From CAYVBJ01 sp964415185 (GTDB lineage Bacteria > Bacteroidota > Rhodothermia > Balneolales > Balneolaceae), in assembly GCA_964415185.1 (NCBI GenBank), contig CAYPZI010000018.1, positions 1-33,093 on the forward strand: 33,093 nucleotides of DNA, read 5' to 3'. Each line of letters begins with the position of its first letter. The first letter of the stretch is position 1. The notes beneath the pieces are model-generated. The model worked only from the letters and a program-made list of their open reading frames with translations. It was not told where the DNA came from and did not search any database. Below are positions 7,504 through 16,207 of the stretch, in pieces. The translations under genes and the position numbers were made by a program.

Positions 7504-8883
7504 TTATTTAAAAACCTTAAATGTACCTATCCGCGAAAAATAATCAGTGGCAGCTTCTTTCACCCGGGGCGACAGTAAAATAGCCGAAGTTATCGTAGGT
7601 ATAGCCATAACGGCAAACATGCCGTCTATTAAATTAATCACAGCATCAATGGATGCAACGGCACCGAATACAATAGAAATCACATAGAAGTAATTATACA
7701 AATACTGTCTTTCAGCACCGATCAAAAATCCAAGACATTTTGTACCGAAATAGGAGTAGGTAAGCATTGAGCTGATTGCAAATATAGCCACCGAAAATGT
7801 AAGGACATAAGAGCCGTAAATACCAAAAACATCGTTAAAGGCAAGCAATGTAAGGGTAACACCGTTCGCCTCGGTGCCTTTCCAAACATCTGTTACCAGG
7901 ATAGCCATCGCTGTCATGGTACATATAATGATCGTATCAATAGCAGGCCCCATCATAGCTACAAGGCCTTCACGGATTGGTTCCCTGGTCCTGGCAGCGC
8001 CATGAGCCAGTGAAGCTGTTCCGATACCGGCTTCATTTGAAAAGGCACCCCTCTGAATTCCGATAACAATCAAAGAACCTATGGCGCCTCCCATTACGGC
8101 CTCACCGGTAAAAGCGTCTACAAACACCAGTTTAAAGTAATAGGGAAGTACATCGATATGAAATCCAAGGATAATTAAAACGGAACCCACATAAAACGTA
8201 ACCATAAAAGGAACAAGGCGGGCTGCTACGTGCCCAATCCTTTTAATGCCACCAAAAATGACCATTGATACGATCATTGTCAGTACAATTCCGGTGACAA
8301 AATCAGCCCCGAAGTGAGCTGTTTCGGATGCAATTCCATTTGGTATATAAATAACGTCCCTTAAAATCTGGGTAAGCTGGTTTGCCTGGAAAATGGGCAA
8401 AGGGCCAAAAAGGCCGCCGAGTGTAAACAGGACAGCCAAGGGTTTCCACTTTTTGCCAAGGCCTTCCATGATCACGTACATGGGGCCTCCCTGTACTTTT
8501 CCTAGTGAATCCTTACCCCTGTACATTATGGAAAGGCTGCAGGTAAAAAATTTGGTTGCAATTCCCACTACTGCACTAACCCACATCCAGAACAAGGCAC
8601 CGGGGCCACCCATAAAAATAGCTACAGCCACACCGCTGATATTTCCAAGGCCTACGGTGGCAGCAAGAGCACTTGAGAGCGCCTGAAAATGGTTGATATC
8701 TCCGGGGTCATCGGGATCATCGTACCTGCCACTTAGAAGTTCAAGGGCATGTTTGAAGTAGAGATAAGGCGCAAACCGGGAATAGATGGTAAAATATAGA
8801 CCGCCCCCCACAAGCAAAAATACCATTGGCAATCCCCACATAAAGGAGGAAAAATCCGCCAATAAATTTTCAATAAATTTCAA
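7504..8883 (-). CDS. Sodium:alanine (AGCS family) symporter
   Basis: Inner-membrane Na+-coupled amino-acid carrier of 459 residues with about 10-11 helices. The family signature GGPGALFWMWVSAVVG lies at 92-107. Other conserved blocks are QGGPMYVIMEGLG and RGAFSNEAGIGTASLAHGAA. The length is normal. The start is a TTG at 8883, with an in-frame TGA two codons upstream. The next Met (codon 15) would remove the start of the first conserved helix, so TTG is preferred. It stands apart from its neighbours by 104 and 77 bp and looks monocistronic. Alanine or glycine is the family substrate; the specific one here is unknown. Confidence 0.93.
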   Translation of the reverse strand: MKFIENLLADFSSFMWGLPMVFLLVGGGLYFTIYSRFAPYLYFKHALELLSGRYDDPDDPGDINHFQALSSALAATVGLGNISGVAVAIFMGGPGALFWMWVSAVVGIATKFFTCSLSIMYRGKDSLGKVQGGPMYVIMEGLGKKWKPLAVLFTLGGLFGPLPIFQANQLTQILRDVIYIPNGIASETAHFGADFVTGIVLTMIVSMVIFGGIKRIGHVAARLVPFMVTFYVGSVLIILGFHIDVLPYYFKLVFVDAFTGEAVMGGAIGSLIVIGIQRGAFSNEAGIGTASLAHGAARTREPIREGLVAMMGPAIDTIIICTMTAMAILVTDVWKGTEANGVTLTLLAFNDVFGIYGSYVLTFSVAIFAISSMLTYSYFGTKCLGFLIGAERQYLYNYFYVISIVFGAVASIDAVINLIDGMFAVMAIPTITSAILLSPRVKEAATDYFSRIGTFKVFK

Positions 8884-8960
8884 TTGTCAGGTACGGACTC
8901 TATTCACGGTTCTAATGTGCAATCGCAAGAAGATAACTGATTTACTTGTCTTTTTTCAAA

Positions 8961-9725
8961 TCAATTAAAAGGATAGAGAAAACCGGCAGTTATTCCGATA
9001 TCCGGGGCGCCGTCGTCCACACCAACGATCAGGGCACCCCTGATATGGCCAATATCTTTAATACGATAATCCACTCCGCCACTCAATGCTGTAAAATCCG
9101 ATTCACTTTCGAGCAAAAGTTCGGGGATTAGATTCAGGCGTTCTGACACATTAATAATAGAACCAAGGCCAACAGCAAGCGAGAACTCACGATCATTTCC
9201 ACCGAGCTTAATAATATTTGCCTGCAAATTTCCAGTTAACATAATTTTATCACTCAATCCGTGCCTGATGGCTCCGTAAAAACCAAAATCAAAATCACCG
9301 GCGCCGACATCGTCGGTTCCGATGGGTAACTCAAAAAATGCACCAGCGGCAAGGTCCACTACATCCACATCAAACATGTAACGGCCGGTGAGCAACAGAT
9401 CGCTAACGCCCGATTCGCTTTCTGCAAAACTTGGATTTACATTGATAAATCCCAACGAACCCTCGGCTTCAATTTTTGGCGTAAAGGTATATCCGCCCCT
9501 TGCATCCAGAGATATTAAATCGACAAAATCAAAATCAGCAAACAGAAAATTGCCGTTCACGTAAGGCGAGTTGGTTATCCTGGCATCCTGAAAATAGGAC
9601 TGGAAAAGGCGAACCCCGTCAAACCGGGAATTTTGTGCGTTGGAAATTTCAGTTAGTGAACCCAGCAACAACGTTAATAAAAGTATTGTACAGGTTTTTA
9701 GTTTATTCATTTTTTTTGTCAACAT
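8961..9725 (-). CDS. Predicted outer-membrane beta-barrel protein
   Basis: 254 residues with an N-terminal Sec signal peptide (basic MNKLKTC followed by a run of Leu, cleavage near SNAQ). After it come alternating hydrophobic/polar strands rich in Gly, Asp and aromatics, ending in Phe-Asn. Strand turns such as LPIGTDDVGAGDFDFGFYGAIRHG resemble the porin-like MetA-pathway transporter group, but I cannot assign a substrate. ATG codons at 9725 and 9710 are both possible starts; the latter gives the more compact signal peptide. No partner is evident nearby. Confidence 0.7.
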   Translation of the reverse strand: MLTKKMNKLKTCTILLLTLLLGSLTEISNAQNSRFDGVRLFQSYFQDARITNSPYVNGNFLFADFDFVDLISLDARGGYTFTPKIEAEGSLGFINVNPSFAESESGVSDLLLTGRYMFDVDVVDLAAGAFFELPIGTDDVGAGDFDFGFYGAIRHGLSDKIMLTGNLQANIIKLGGNDREFSLAVGLGSIINVSERLNLIPELLLESESDFTALSGGVDYRIKDIGHIRGALIVGVDDGAPDIGITAGFLYPFN

Positions 9726-9802
9726 ATATTTTAGATTTCAAAGAATATAGAAATTAAACGGATATTCAGATAATGTGTTCCTTTATGGTTCATACAAATA
9801 AT

Positions 9803-10474
9803 TTAAATGCCAAAATACCTTGAAATTCCACTCAAAATGAATTGCACACTGATTGCAAGTGCAATAAAGCCCATCAGCCGGGTCATGACATTCAGCCCTG
9901 TCATACCAATGTAGCGAGCAAGCGTAGGCGCAAGCCTCAGAATAAGATATGCAGAAAAGATAACCAGTAAAATGGCAATGATATGAACTGCATAATCCAT
10001 CACATTTCTGGCCTGGGATGCCATTCCGATGACCACGGCAATACTGCCGGGACCTGATAGCAACGGAAGTGCAAGCGGGCTGAACGAGATATCTTCTTTC
10101 TCCCTGGCAGCCTCTTCAACTTCATCTGAAAGTTTTTTTCCGGGATTCTGGGGGTTTAACATCGAATAGCCTGCCCTCATAATGATCAGGCCGCCTGCAA
10201 TCCGAATTCCCGCCAGGCTTATTCCAAAAAAGCTGAGGATATAGGTTCCGATCAAAAAAAATACGACCAGAATCGAAAACATATATATTGCAGCTTTTTT
10301 TGCAATTTTAATTCTTTCGGTTTTAACCTGGTGATTTGTAAGAGACAGAAATACGGGCATTGCCGCAAGTGGATTTACAACTGAAAAAAGAGAAGTAAAA
10401 CTTGCAAATAACAGCCCGCCTATACTTAAAAAAAATGTGGATATCTCCGCAGTTTCATCGATTATTTCAAACAT
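9803..10474 (-). CDS. MarC family integral membrane protein
   Basis: 223 residues with six predicted membrane helices. The N-terminal FTSLFSVVNPLAAMPVFLSLT and the AGGLIIMRAGYSML block are typical of the MarC/UPF0056 family, whose members are inner-membrane proteins of unclear function (E. coli MarC was once linked to multidrug resistance, later disputed). The ATG at 10474 begins the only plausible N-terminus. A TATCTTTG -7-like element at 10479-10486 would place transcription start at or beside this ATG, suggesting a leaderless or nearly leaderless message. The gene is divergent from the GAF-domain gene. Confidence 0.9.
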   Translation of the reverse strand: MFEIIDETAEISTFFLSIGGLLFASFTSLFSVVNPLAAMPVFLSLTNHQVKTERIKIAKKAAIYMFSILVVFFLIGTYILSFFGISLAGIRIAGGLIIMRAGYSMLNPQNPGKKLSDEVEEAAREKEDISFSPLALPLLSGPGSIAVVIGMASQARNVMDYAVHIIAILLVIFSAYLILRLAPTLARYIGMTGLNVMTRLMGFIALAISVQFILSGISRYFGI

Positions 10475-10478
10475 GCGT

Positions 10479-10486
10479 CAAAGATA
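10479..10486 (-). promoter_or_regulatory. -7 element (TATCTTTG) for the MarC gene
   Basis: On the minus strand TATCTTTG matches TAnnTTTG. The expected -33 position 19 bases upstream reads TTA rather than TTG. The element lies only 4 bases before the ATG at 10474. Confidence 0.45.
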
Positions 10487-10538
10487 AGAACAGTAATGAA
10501 ATTTATAACTATGAAATTTTTGGCAGGCTTAAATTTCA

Positions 10539-10546
10539 TATCTTTG
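10539..10546 (+). promoter_or_regulatory. -7 element (TATCTTTG) for the GAF-domain gene
   Basis: TATCTTTG, identical to the divergent MarC element, lies about 37 bases before the ATG at 10583. A TTG is present upstream at 10520-10522, but its 16-base spacing is shorter than the usual 19, so the -33 assignment is weak. Confidence 0.5.
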
Positions 10547-10582
10547 GGTGAAAAATTACTGAATTTCAGAAATCATAATTGA

Positions 10583-11038
10583 ATGAAATATCAAAAATTA
10601 CTCGATTCCGCAGACGAAATTATACAAACCGGAATAAGAAGAGAGGAAAAACTGCTCAAAATCTGTGAGCTTTTAGACAGAAACGTTGACGAATTTGATT
10701 GGACAGGGTTCTATCTCGTAGATCCGGATGAGAAGAACATGCTTGAGCTTGGGCCGTATGTCGGAGAAGAGACCGACCATACGCGAATACCATTTGGAAA
10801 AGGAATCTGCGGGCAGGCAGCAAATACCAAAGAGACTTTTGTAGTTCAGGATGTAAGCCGGGCAGAAAATTATCTTTCCTGCAGCATTCATGTTCAATCC
10901 GAAATCGTAGTTCCGATTTTTAAAAACGGTGAACTGGTTGGCGAGCTCGATATCGATTCACACACCAAAAATGCTATTACTTCCGACCTGAGAAAATTGT
11001 GTGAAGAGATTTCCAGGAAAATTGAAGTTTTATTCTGA
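10583..11038 (+). CDS. GAF-domain protein, free methionine-(R)-sulfoxide reductase-like
   Basis: 151 residues, a single GAF domain over the full length, cytoplasmic. Blocks typical of fRMsr are FDWTGFYLV (38-46), RIPFGKGICGQAA (68-80) and SEIVVPIFKNGELVGELDIDS (106-126). The predicted role is reduction of free methionine-R-sulfoxide as an oxidative repair step. Two of the three cysteines described for the E. coli enzyme are conserved: Cys76 in GICG, and Cys100, aligned with the catalytic residue. The third, which would fall at residue 66, is His, so recycling may use one resolving cysteine. It is followed by a 149-bp gap before the sigma-factor ATG and is probably transcribed alone. Confidence 0.85.
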   Translation: MKYQKLLDSADEIIQTGIRREEKLLKICELLDRNVDEFDWTGFYLVDPDEKNMLELGPYVGEETDHTRIPFGKGICGQAANTKETFVVQDVSRAENYLSCSIHVQSEIVVPIFKNGELVGELDIDSHTKNAITSDLRKLCEEISRKIEVLF

Positions 11039-11135
11039 CCCCCATCTGCAGCCAAAAATTTAATTTAAAAACATTTCATTTGTCTTAGTTAGTATCAAAA
11101 ATGAACGTTATTCATTAATTTTATAGCATTTGGTA

Positions 11136-11166
11136 TTTGCAATTTTAAACAGATATAGTATTTTTG
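11136..11166 (+). promoter_or_regulatory. Bacteroidota-type promoter of the sigma-factor gene
   Basis: TTTG (11136-11139), then exactly 19 bases, then TATTTTTG (11159-11166). Transcription would begin near 11172, downstream of the TTG at 11164, so translation must start at the ATG at 11188. Confidence 0.75.
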
Positions 11167-11187
11167 TTTAAACTCAAATCGCCATTA

Positions 11188-11724
11188 ATGGACTATTCTG
11201 CGTTGGTAACTGCTATAATGAATGGGGATGAAGCTACTGCAAACAGGCTTTGTGAGGAAGCTACACCTATACTGCGAAAATATCTCATCGCCCGAATGGG
11301 AGCTTCAAAAGAAGACGCCGAAGATTGCGTGCAAATCATGTTTGAGTATGTAATAGAAAAGATCAAGAGAAATGAATTTTCGAATCCGAAAGGCCTGCTT
11401 TCCTATATGCTTACAGCCTGCAGGCACAACTATCTTAAAATTGCCAACCTCACACCCAATGATTCCCTGAGTGAATTGAATGATCCTGTTGTAGAATCTG
11501 ATCAGCTCAGAAAACTTTTGAATGAAGATAAACTGAAAACTCTGAAATATTGTATTGAACAGCTCAACAGAGAATACCGGGATTTGGCCGGTTACCTTTT
11601 AAAGAGGCCTAATGCTGAAACCGAAGATATTGCACGCGATTTTAACATAACAATTAACAATGCCTGGATTCGCAAACACAGGTTAATTAAAAGGTTAAGA
11701 GAGTGTATTCAGATTAATTTGTAA
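11188..11724 (+). CDS. RNA polymerase sigma factor, ECF-like
   Basis: 178 residues from the ATG at 11188. The first half matches sigma region 2 (a segment containing SKEDAEDCVQIMFEYVIEKI followed by NPKGLLSYMLTACRHNYLK). A linker of about 35 residues precedes region 4, a helix-turn-helix near TEDIARDFNITINNAWIRKHRLIKRL. There is no sigma-1.1 or long region 3, as in ECF or short sigma-70 proteins. The upstream TTG is excluded because the promoter -7 element overlaps it. The next gene, 137 bp downstream, encodes a membrane/TPR protein that may control it, as seen for many ECF sigma loci; that link is inference. The target promoters are unknown. Confidence 0.85.
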   Translation: MDYSALVTAIMNGDEATANRLCEEATPILRKYLIARMGASKEDAEDCVQIMFEYVIEKIKRNEFSNPKGLLSYMLTACRHNYLKIANLTPNDSLSELNDPVVESDQLRKLLNEDKLKTLKYCIEQLNREYRDLAGYLLKRPNAETEDIARDFNITINNAWIRKHRLIKRLRECIQINL

Positions 11725-11861
11725 AATTTTTGTAACGAAGTGTAAGTATTGCCATAAAATTTGTTCATACATGCAGACGAGTGATTAAATCTAATGGCAA
11801 AAAAATTATTATCTATCAAATTGAACTGGAATAATCTTGAAATTAAAAATGTGACGGTACC

Positions 11862-12641
11862 ATGAGCAAAAAAGAAATAATGAAAAAAATAACCCGCTAT
11901 ATACGCGGCAAATTAAACAGGCAGGAAGCCGATGAACTTTGGGAAGAGTTTCTCAAAAACCCGGAATACTATGAATTGTTTGAAACGGAACTCCACCTGC
12001 ATGAACTCGGAAACAGGCAATCTTGTTCGGGGAATGATATTTCTGAATCCGTAAAGAACCACCCTGCTTTTTTCCTTCGCAAGGAGTTCTTGTTGCCGGT
12101 TGCAGCTTTTCTAATCTTTTGTTTCGGTATAATTGCATATATAAATTCGGGAAAATCAATCGATGCCGCTTCGCTTGCGTTCGATCATATTGAAGTGAAA
12201 GAAATTCTTGGAGCGGAGGTGCAACGTTCTGAAAACAGCACCGAAGGGAATTTAAATGTTGATATAAACCGGGGTGTAGCCGCTGCATACCAGAAGAATT
12301 ATGAAGATGCCGTATTGATTTTCAAGAACCTTGTTGAACAAAACATCGACCCCCCCGTAAAAAGCCGGATATTTTACAATCTTGGAATTCTCAATTACAA
12401 TCAAAAATTATTTAAAAACGCCTCAAACTATTTTGAAGAAGTGGATTTGATTCAGCTCGAATCCAATAACCTTGCTGAAAAACTGCTTTGGTTTAAAGCC
12501 CACACTTATCTTCAAATTCAGGATCCCGTTAACTCTGTCCGGTCGCTTGATTCGCTTATTCAGATGGACGGCAATTTTTCATCAGAAGCACAGGATCTGA
12601 AACTCAAGATCCAAAATATAATTCCCGGTTCCGCAAACTGA
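11862..12641 (+). CDS. Membrane-anchored TPR protein, possible anti-sigma partner
   Basis: 259 residues. A charged N-terminal cytoplasmic domain (1-70) has a helical ITRYIRGKLNRQEADELWEEF segment like the N-termini of Bacteroidota anti-sigma proteins. One transmembrane helix follows (about 76-94). The periplasmic C-terminal part carries about three tetratricopeptide-like repeats (near 130-250), with motifs such as GVAAAYQKNYEDAVLIFKNL and YNLGILNYNQKLFKNASNYF. Its place directly after the sigma gene and its topology suggest it holds or regulates the sigma factor in response to an envelope signal. No zinc-binding HxxxCxxC anti-sigma motif is visible, so that role is tentative. It converges on the polyphosphate kinase gene with a 31-bp gap. 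Confidence 0.75.
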   Translation: MSKKEIMKKITRYIRGKLNRQEADELWEEFLKNPEYYELFETELHLHELGNRQSCSGNDISESVKNHPAFFLRKEFLLPVAAFLIFCFGIIAYINSGKSIDAASLAFDHIEVKEILGAEVQRSENSTEGNLNVDINRGVAAAYQKNYEDAVLIFKNLVEQNIDPPVKSRIFYNLGILNYNQKLFKNASNYFEEVDLIQLESNNLAEKLLWFKAHTYLQIQDPVNSVRSLDSLIQMDGNFSSEAQDLKLKIQNIIPGSAN

Positions 12642-12672
12642 ATCTCTCAATACAGTATTATCTCTCTAACGG

Positions 12673-14934
12673 TTAAAGCTGCAATTTAGCTTTCCCGCCA
12701 GCCACAGGTATCGGTTCAATCAAGTCATGAGTATGATGCATAAGAGCAAGATGAGTTGCTATTTTACTCTCACCTTTCTTTTTCTTCACCTCTTGATAAT
12801 TTCCTTTCGAATCAAGTAACCACCGCTGCTGATTGTCACGTAAATATACATTAAAAAGAAACTTCAGGTATTTTTTAAGGTCGGGATGTTCAATTGGCAC
12901 AAGTGTCTCGACCCTGGCATCGAGGTTTCGATGCATCCAGTCGGCCGACCCGATATAATAGTGCTCATTTCCATCGCCATAAAAGTAATAACATCTTGAA
13001 TGCTCCAGAAAGCGGCCAATGATGGCATGCACCCTGATATTTTCACTTAATCCTTTTTTGCCGGGAATAAGCCTGCATACACTTCTGACAATCAGGTCGA
13101 TTTGTACTCCCGCTTCCGATGCCTCATAAAGCTTTTGGATAATCAGTGCATCTTCAAGATTATTCATTTTGCCAATAATTTTTGCCTTTTTCCCGGCTTT
13201 GGCATTCTCAATTTCATTGTCGATTAATTCCATAATTGCTTCCCGCATATAACGGGGAGCCACAAGCATTTTTTTATATTCTTGATCCGGTGCAAACCCG
13301 GTTAACAGGTTAAAGATTTCAGTTACATCCGAGCCAATGGTCTCATCACAGGTAAAATACCCGATATCTTCATAGAGCTGTGCGGTATCGGGATGATAAT
13401 TGCCGGTACCGATATGTATATACCGCCGAAGCCTGTCTCCTTCATCACGTACCACAATGGTCATTTTAGAATGTATTTTCAAACCTGCTATACCGTACGA
13501 AACATGAACACCCGATTTTTCAAGCCTCTGTGCCCAGCTTATATTTCGCTCTTCGTCAAACCGGGCTTTCAATTCAACCAGAACTGCAACCTGCTTGTCG
13601 TCTTCGGCTGCCCGCATTAATGCATGCATCAGCGGAGAATCGCTTGATGTTCTGTACAAAGTCTGCTTTATGGCCAAAACTTTGGGATCGGCAGCAGCTT
13701 CTTCAACAAAGCGCTGGGTGGAACTTTCGAAACTGTGATATGGATGATGAACAATAAAATCACCTTTCCTGATAACATCGAATATGCCGGGAGCTTCTTC
13801 ATCCATTTCATGTTTAAAAACAGGGTGAAGCGTTGGAGTCCACGGTTCATAGCGAAGATGATTAAATCCCTCGAGATTATAGAGCTGAATGCAATCTGCC
13901 AACCCAAGCGGGCCCCGCATTTCAAAAACATCCTTTGGATGAATGGAGAGTTTTTCAATCAAAAATGTCTTAACATCTTCAGGGGTTTCAGCATCGATCT
14001 CAAGCCGCACAATTTCAGCAAACCTTCTTTCTCTTAACTCATCTTCAATCAATTCAAGCAGGTCATCAGCTTCTTCCTCGTGCCTCTCTATATCTGCATT
14101 CCGGGTCAGACGGAAAATATGTGACGAGAGAATTTCCATTCCGGGGAAAAAGCGGTCCATTTTATTTCGAATGATGTCACTCACCGAATAGAGTATCACT
14201 TCCTTTCCGGATTTGTTGATCCTGATCCACCTTGGCAAATTGGAGGGAATTTTGATCCGCGCAAACCGGGTATCATCGCTCACAGGGTTTCGGAGTTTAA
14301 TGGCGAATGAACGGCTTTTGTTGGAAATAAAAGGAAAAGGATGCGTTTCGTCGACAGCAAGCGGGGTGATTACCGGATGAAGCTGCTGTTCAAAATATGT
14401 ATTAACAAACTCTTTTTCCGAGTCCGTAAGCTCATTGGTTTTTTTGATGATAATTTTATTTTTAGAAAGTCCGGGCAGCAGTTTTTTGAAATAACAATTC
14501 CTGTAGGCGGTTATCATTTTTTTTACCTTCTGCCGTATTTCCTGAAGCTGTTCTTTCGGGGTACGGCCATCAACTGTCAGCTCTTTCACACCGGCATGAT
14601 GCTGTCTTTTCAAACCACCGATTCTTTTTTGAAAAAACTCGTCCAGGTTGGAACAGACAATTCCTATAAATTTTACCCGCTCAAGTAATGGCACCGATTC
14701 GTCCTCTGCTTCTGCCAATACGCGCCAATTAAACTCCAGCCAGCTCAGTTCGTAATTTAAAAAATAATCAGCTCCGAAAATTTTCAGCTCACTGGCCCGC
14801 AGGTCATGCTGCATATTCTTTTGGCGAAGAATTTCGTTTTTTTTGGGATTGGCAACTTTTTTGCCATGCCTCTCATTTTGATATTCCAGAGGATCGGTTA
14901 CCAGTTCGTCCGGAGAAAATTTTTTCTTGGGCAT
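12673..14934 (-). CDS. ppk1: Polyphosphate kinase 1
   Basis: Polymerises the gamma-phosphate of ATP into polyphosphate reversibly. The 753 residues contain the N domain (NYELSWLEFNWRVLAEAED, 60-78), the head domain and two phospholipase-D-like C domains. Key residues are His488 in KIHSKMT, which aligns with the autophosphorylated histidine of the E. coli enzyme (His435), and His645 in RFLEHSR (His592 in E. coli). The HIGTGNYHPDTAQLYED and GSADWMHRNLDARVE blocks are intact. About 55 basic residues precede the N domain, so the ATG at codon 41 is an alternative start. A 225-bp spacer rich in short repeats separates it from the divergent ruvB. Confidence 0.96.
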   Translation of the reverse strand: MPKKKFSPDELVTDPLEYQNERHGKKVANPKKNEILRQKNMQHDLRASELKIFGADYFLNYELSWLEFNWRVLAEAEDESVPLLERVKFIGIVCSNLDEFFQKRIGGLKRQHHAGVKELTVDGRTPKEQLQEIRQKVKKMITAYRNCYFKKLLPGLSKNKIIIKKTNELTDSEKEFVNTYFEQQLHPVITPLAVDETHPFPFISNKSRSFAIKLRNPVSDDTRFARIKIPSNLPRWIRINKSGKEVILYSVSDIIRNKMDRFFPGMEILSSHIFRLTRNADIERHEEEADDLLELIEDELRERRFAEIVRLEIDAETPEDVKTFLIEKLSIHPKDVFEMRGPLGLADCIQLYNLEGFNHLRYEPWTPTLHPVFKHEMDEEAPGIFDVIRKGDFIVHHPYHSFESSTQRFVEEAAADPKVLAIKQTLYRTSSDSPLMHALMRAAEDDKQVAVLVELKARFDEERNISWAQRLEKSGVHVSYGIAGLKIHSKMTIVVRDEGDRLRRYIHIGTGNYHPDTAQLYEDIGYFTCDETIGSDVTEIFNLLTGFAPDQEYKKMLVAPRYMREAIMELIDNEIENAKAGKKAKIIGKMNNLEDALIIQKLYEASEAGVQIDLIVRSVCRLIPGKKGLSENIRVHAIIGRFLEHSRCYYFYGDGNEHYYIGSADWMHRNLDARVETLVPIEHPDLKKYLKFLFNVYLRDNQQRWLLDSKGNYQEVKKKKGESKIATHLALMHHTHDLIEPIPVAGGKAKLQL

Positions 14935-15009
14935 CTTCAGCTTATTTTTCTGTTAATATTAATTTGAATAAGTATAAAAAATAAGATTGCCAGATTAACT
15001 TAAATTAAA

Positions 15010-15040
15010 GCAGTTTATTGAACAGTTTTAGCAGTTTATT
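15010..15040. repeat. Direct repeats GCAGTTTATT between ppk1 and ruvB
   Basis: GCAGTTTATT occurs at 15010-15019 and 15031-15040, exactly 21 bp apart (two helical turns), with a third CAGTTTT at 15023-15029 between them. The region is A/T-rich. The spacing is what paired protein binding on one DNA face would need, but no regulator is identified. Confidence 0.45.
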
Positions 15041-15052
15041 CAATCCCATTTA

Positions 15053-15067
15053 TCCGTTATTAACGGA
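15053..15067. promoter_or_regulatory. 15-bp palindrome between ppk1 and ruvB
   Basis: TCCGTTA-T-TAACGGA is a perfect inverted repeat with 7-bp arms and a 1-nt centre. It lies 119 bp from the ppk1 start and 93 bp from the ruvB start, a plausible operator for either gene. Confidence 0.45.
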
Positions 15068-15159
15068 AATTATTCAGAGTTGACATAATAAAGATTCTTT
15101 TTAATTATTTTACAGTTTGGTATGTGTAAATAGAGAATTCACTATAAAATTTAAAATTT

Positions 15160-16176
15160 GTGCAAAACCCCTTATTAAATCCTGCCGAGAAAGATGAATC
15201 GCTCGAATCTCACATCCGGCCTTCGTCTCTTGAAGAATTCATCGGCCAAAAAAAAGTAATTCAAAATTTGCATGTTTTTATCACCGCTGCTCTTAAGCGA
15301 AAGGAGGCATTAGACCACGTAATCCTTTCAGGGCCGCCGGGCCTTGGAAAAACCACCCTCGCCTATATTATTGCGAAAGAGATGGGTGTACAGATCAAGC
15401 CCACAACCGGTCCCGTACTTGAAAAGCCGGGTGACCTTGCAGGAATGCTCACCAATCTCGAAGATGGCGATGTTCTTTTTATTGATGAAATCCACAGGCT
15501 AAACCCTGTAGTAGAAGAATATCTCTATTCAGCCATGGAGGATTATAAACTTGATATTGTTATCGACTCCGGTCCGAGCGCCAGAAGTGTTCAGATCGAA
15601 TTGAACCACTTTACGCTGGTTGGGGCAACCACGCGCAAAGGGCTGCTAACCTCCCCGCTCAGGGCACGTTTCGGTATCGATATGCGCCTTGATTACTATG
15701 ATGTAGAACTCTTACAGCGTATTGCGCTTCGCACAGCTTATATTCTCGGATTTGGAATTACCGAAACGGGTGCCCATGAAATTGCCCGCAGAAGCCGTGG
15801 TACCCCCAGGATTGTGAACAAGCTGCTGCGCCGGACCCGCGACTTTGCCCAGGTTGAAAACCTTGATACCATTGGCAACGAAATTGCCGATAAAGCACTC
15901 AACGCACTCGATGTTGACAAGAACGGTCTGGATGATATGGATTCACGTATTCTTCGGGCTATCATTGAAAATTACAGCGGCGGACCCGTTGGCCTCGGCA
16001 CACTTGCCGTTGCCGTCGGAGAGGATAAGGGAACCATTGAAGAAGTGTATGAACCCTATCTTATTAAAGAAGGTTTTATGCAACGCACTCCCAAAGGCAG
16101 GGTTGCCGCAAAAAGGGCTTATCAATACCTGGGTATCAAACCGGGGGAAAATGAAAACGACCTCTTTTCAAACTGA
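15160..16176 (+). CDS. ruvB: Holliday junction branch-migration ATPase RuvB
   Basis: AAA+ motor that with RuvA drives branch migration of Holliday junctions. The 338 residues include Walker A GPPGLGKT (58-65), Walker B VLFIDEIH (105-112), sensor VGATTRKGLL, the arginine-finger region LRARFG, and the C-terminal winged helix (GGPVGLGTLAVAVGEDKGTIEEVYEPYLI). The start is GTG at 15160; no later start would keep the conserved IRPSSLEEFIGQ region. The gene lies 113 bp before metK on the same strand. ruvA and ruvC are not adjacent, as is common outside Proteobacteria. Confidence 0.97.
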   Translation: MQNPLLNPAEKDESLESHIRPSSLEEFIGQKKVIQNLHVFITAALKRKEALDHVILSGPPGLGKTTLAYIIAKEMGVQIKPTTGPVLEKPGDLAGMLTNLEDGDVLFIDEIHRLNPVVEEYLYSAMEDYKLDIVIDSGPSARSVQIELNHFTLVGATTRKGLLTSPLRARFGIDMRLDYYDVELLQRIALRTAYILGFGITETGAHEIARRSRGTPRIVNKLLRRTRDFAQVENLDTIGNEIADKALNALDVDKNGLDDMDSRILRAIIENYSGGPVGLGTLAVAVGEDKGTIEEVYEPYLIKEGFMQRTPKGRVAAKRAYQYLGIKPGENENDLFSN

Positions 16177-16207
16177 GATAGCCACCACGACACTTAGACT
16201 TCATTCT

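Noticed and set aside
4970..8926. AATGTGCAATCGC shared by 4970-4982 (minus) and 8914-8926 (plus)
   Set aside because: A 13-bp match is expected by chance several times in 33 kb compared with itself on both strands, and the two copies are in opposite orientation relative to their genes.
15151..15160. TAAAATTTG before ruvB as a -7 promoter element
   Set aside because: It has three bases between TA and TTTG instead of two and overlaps the GTG start codon.
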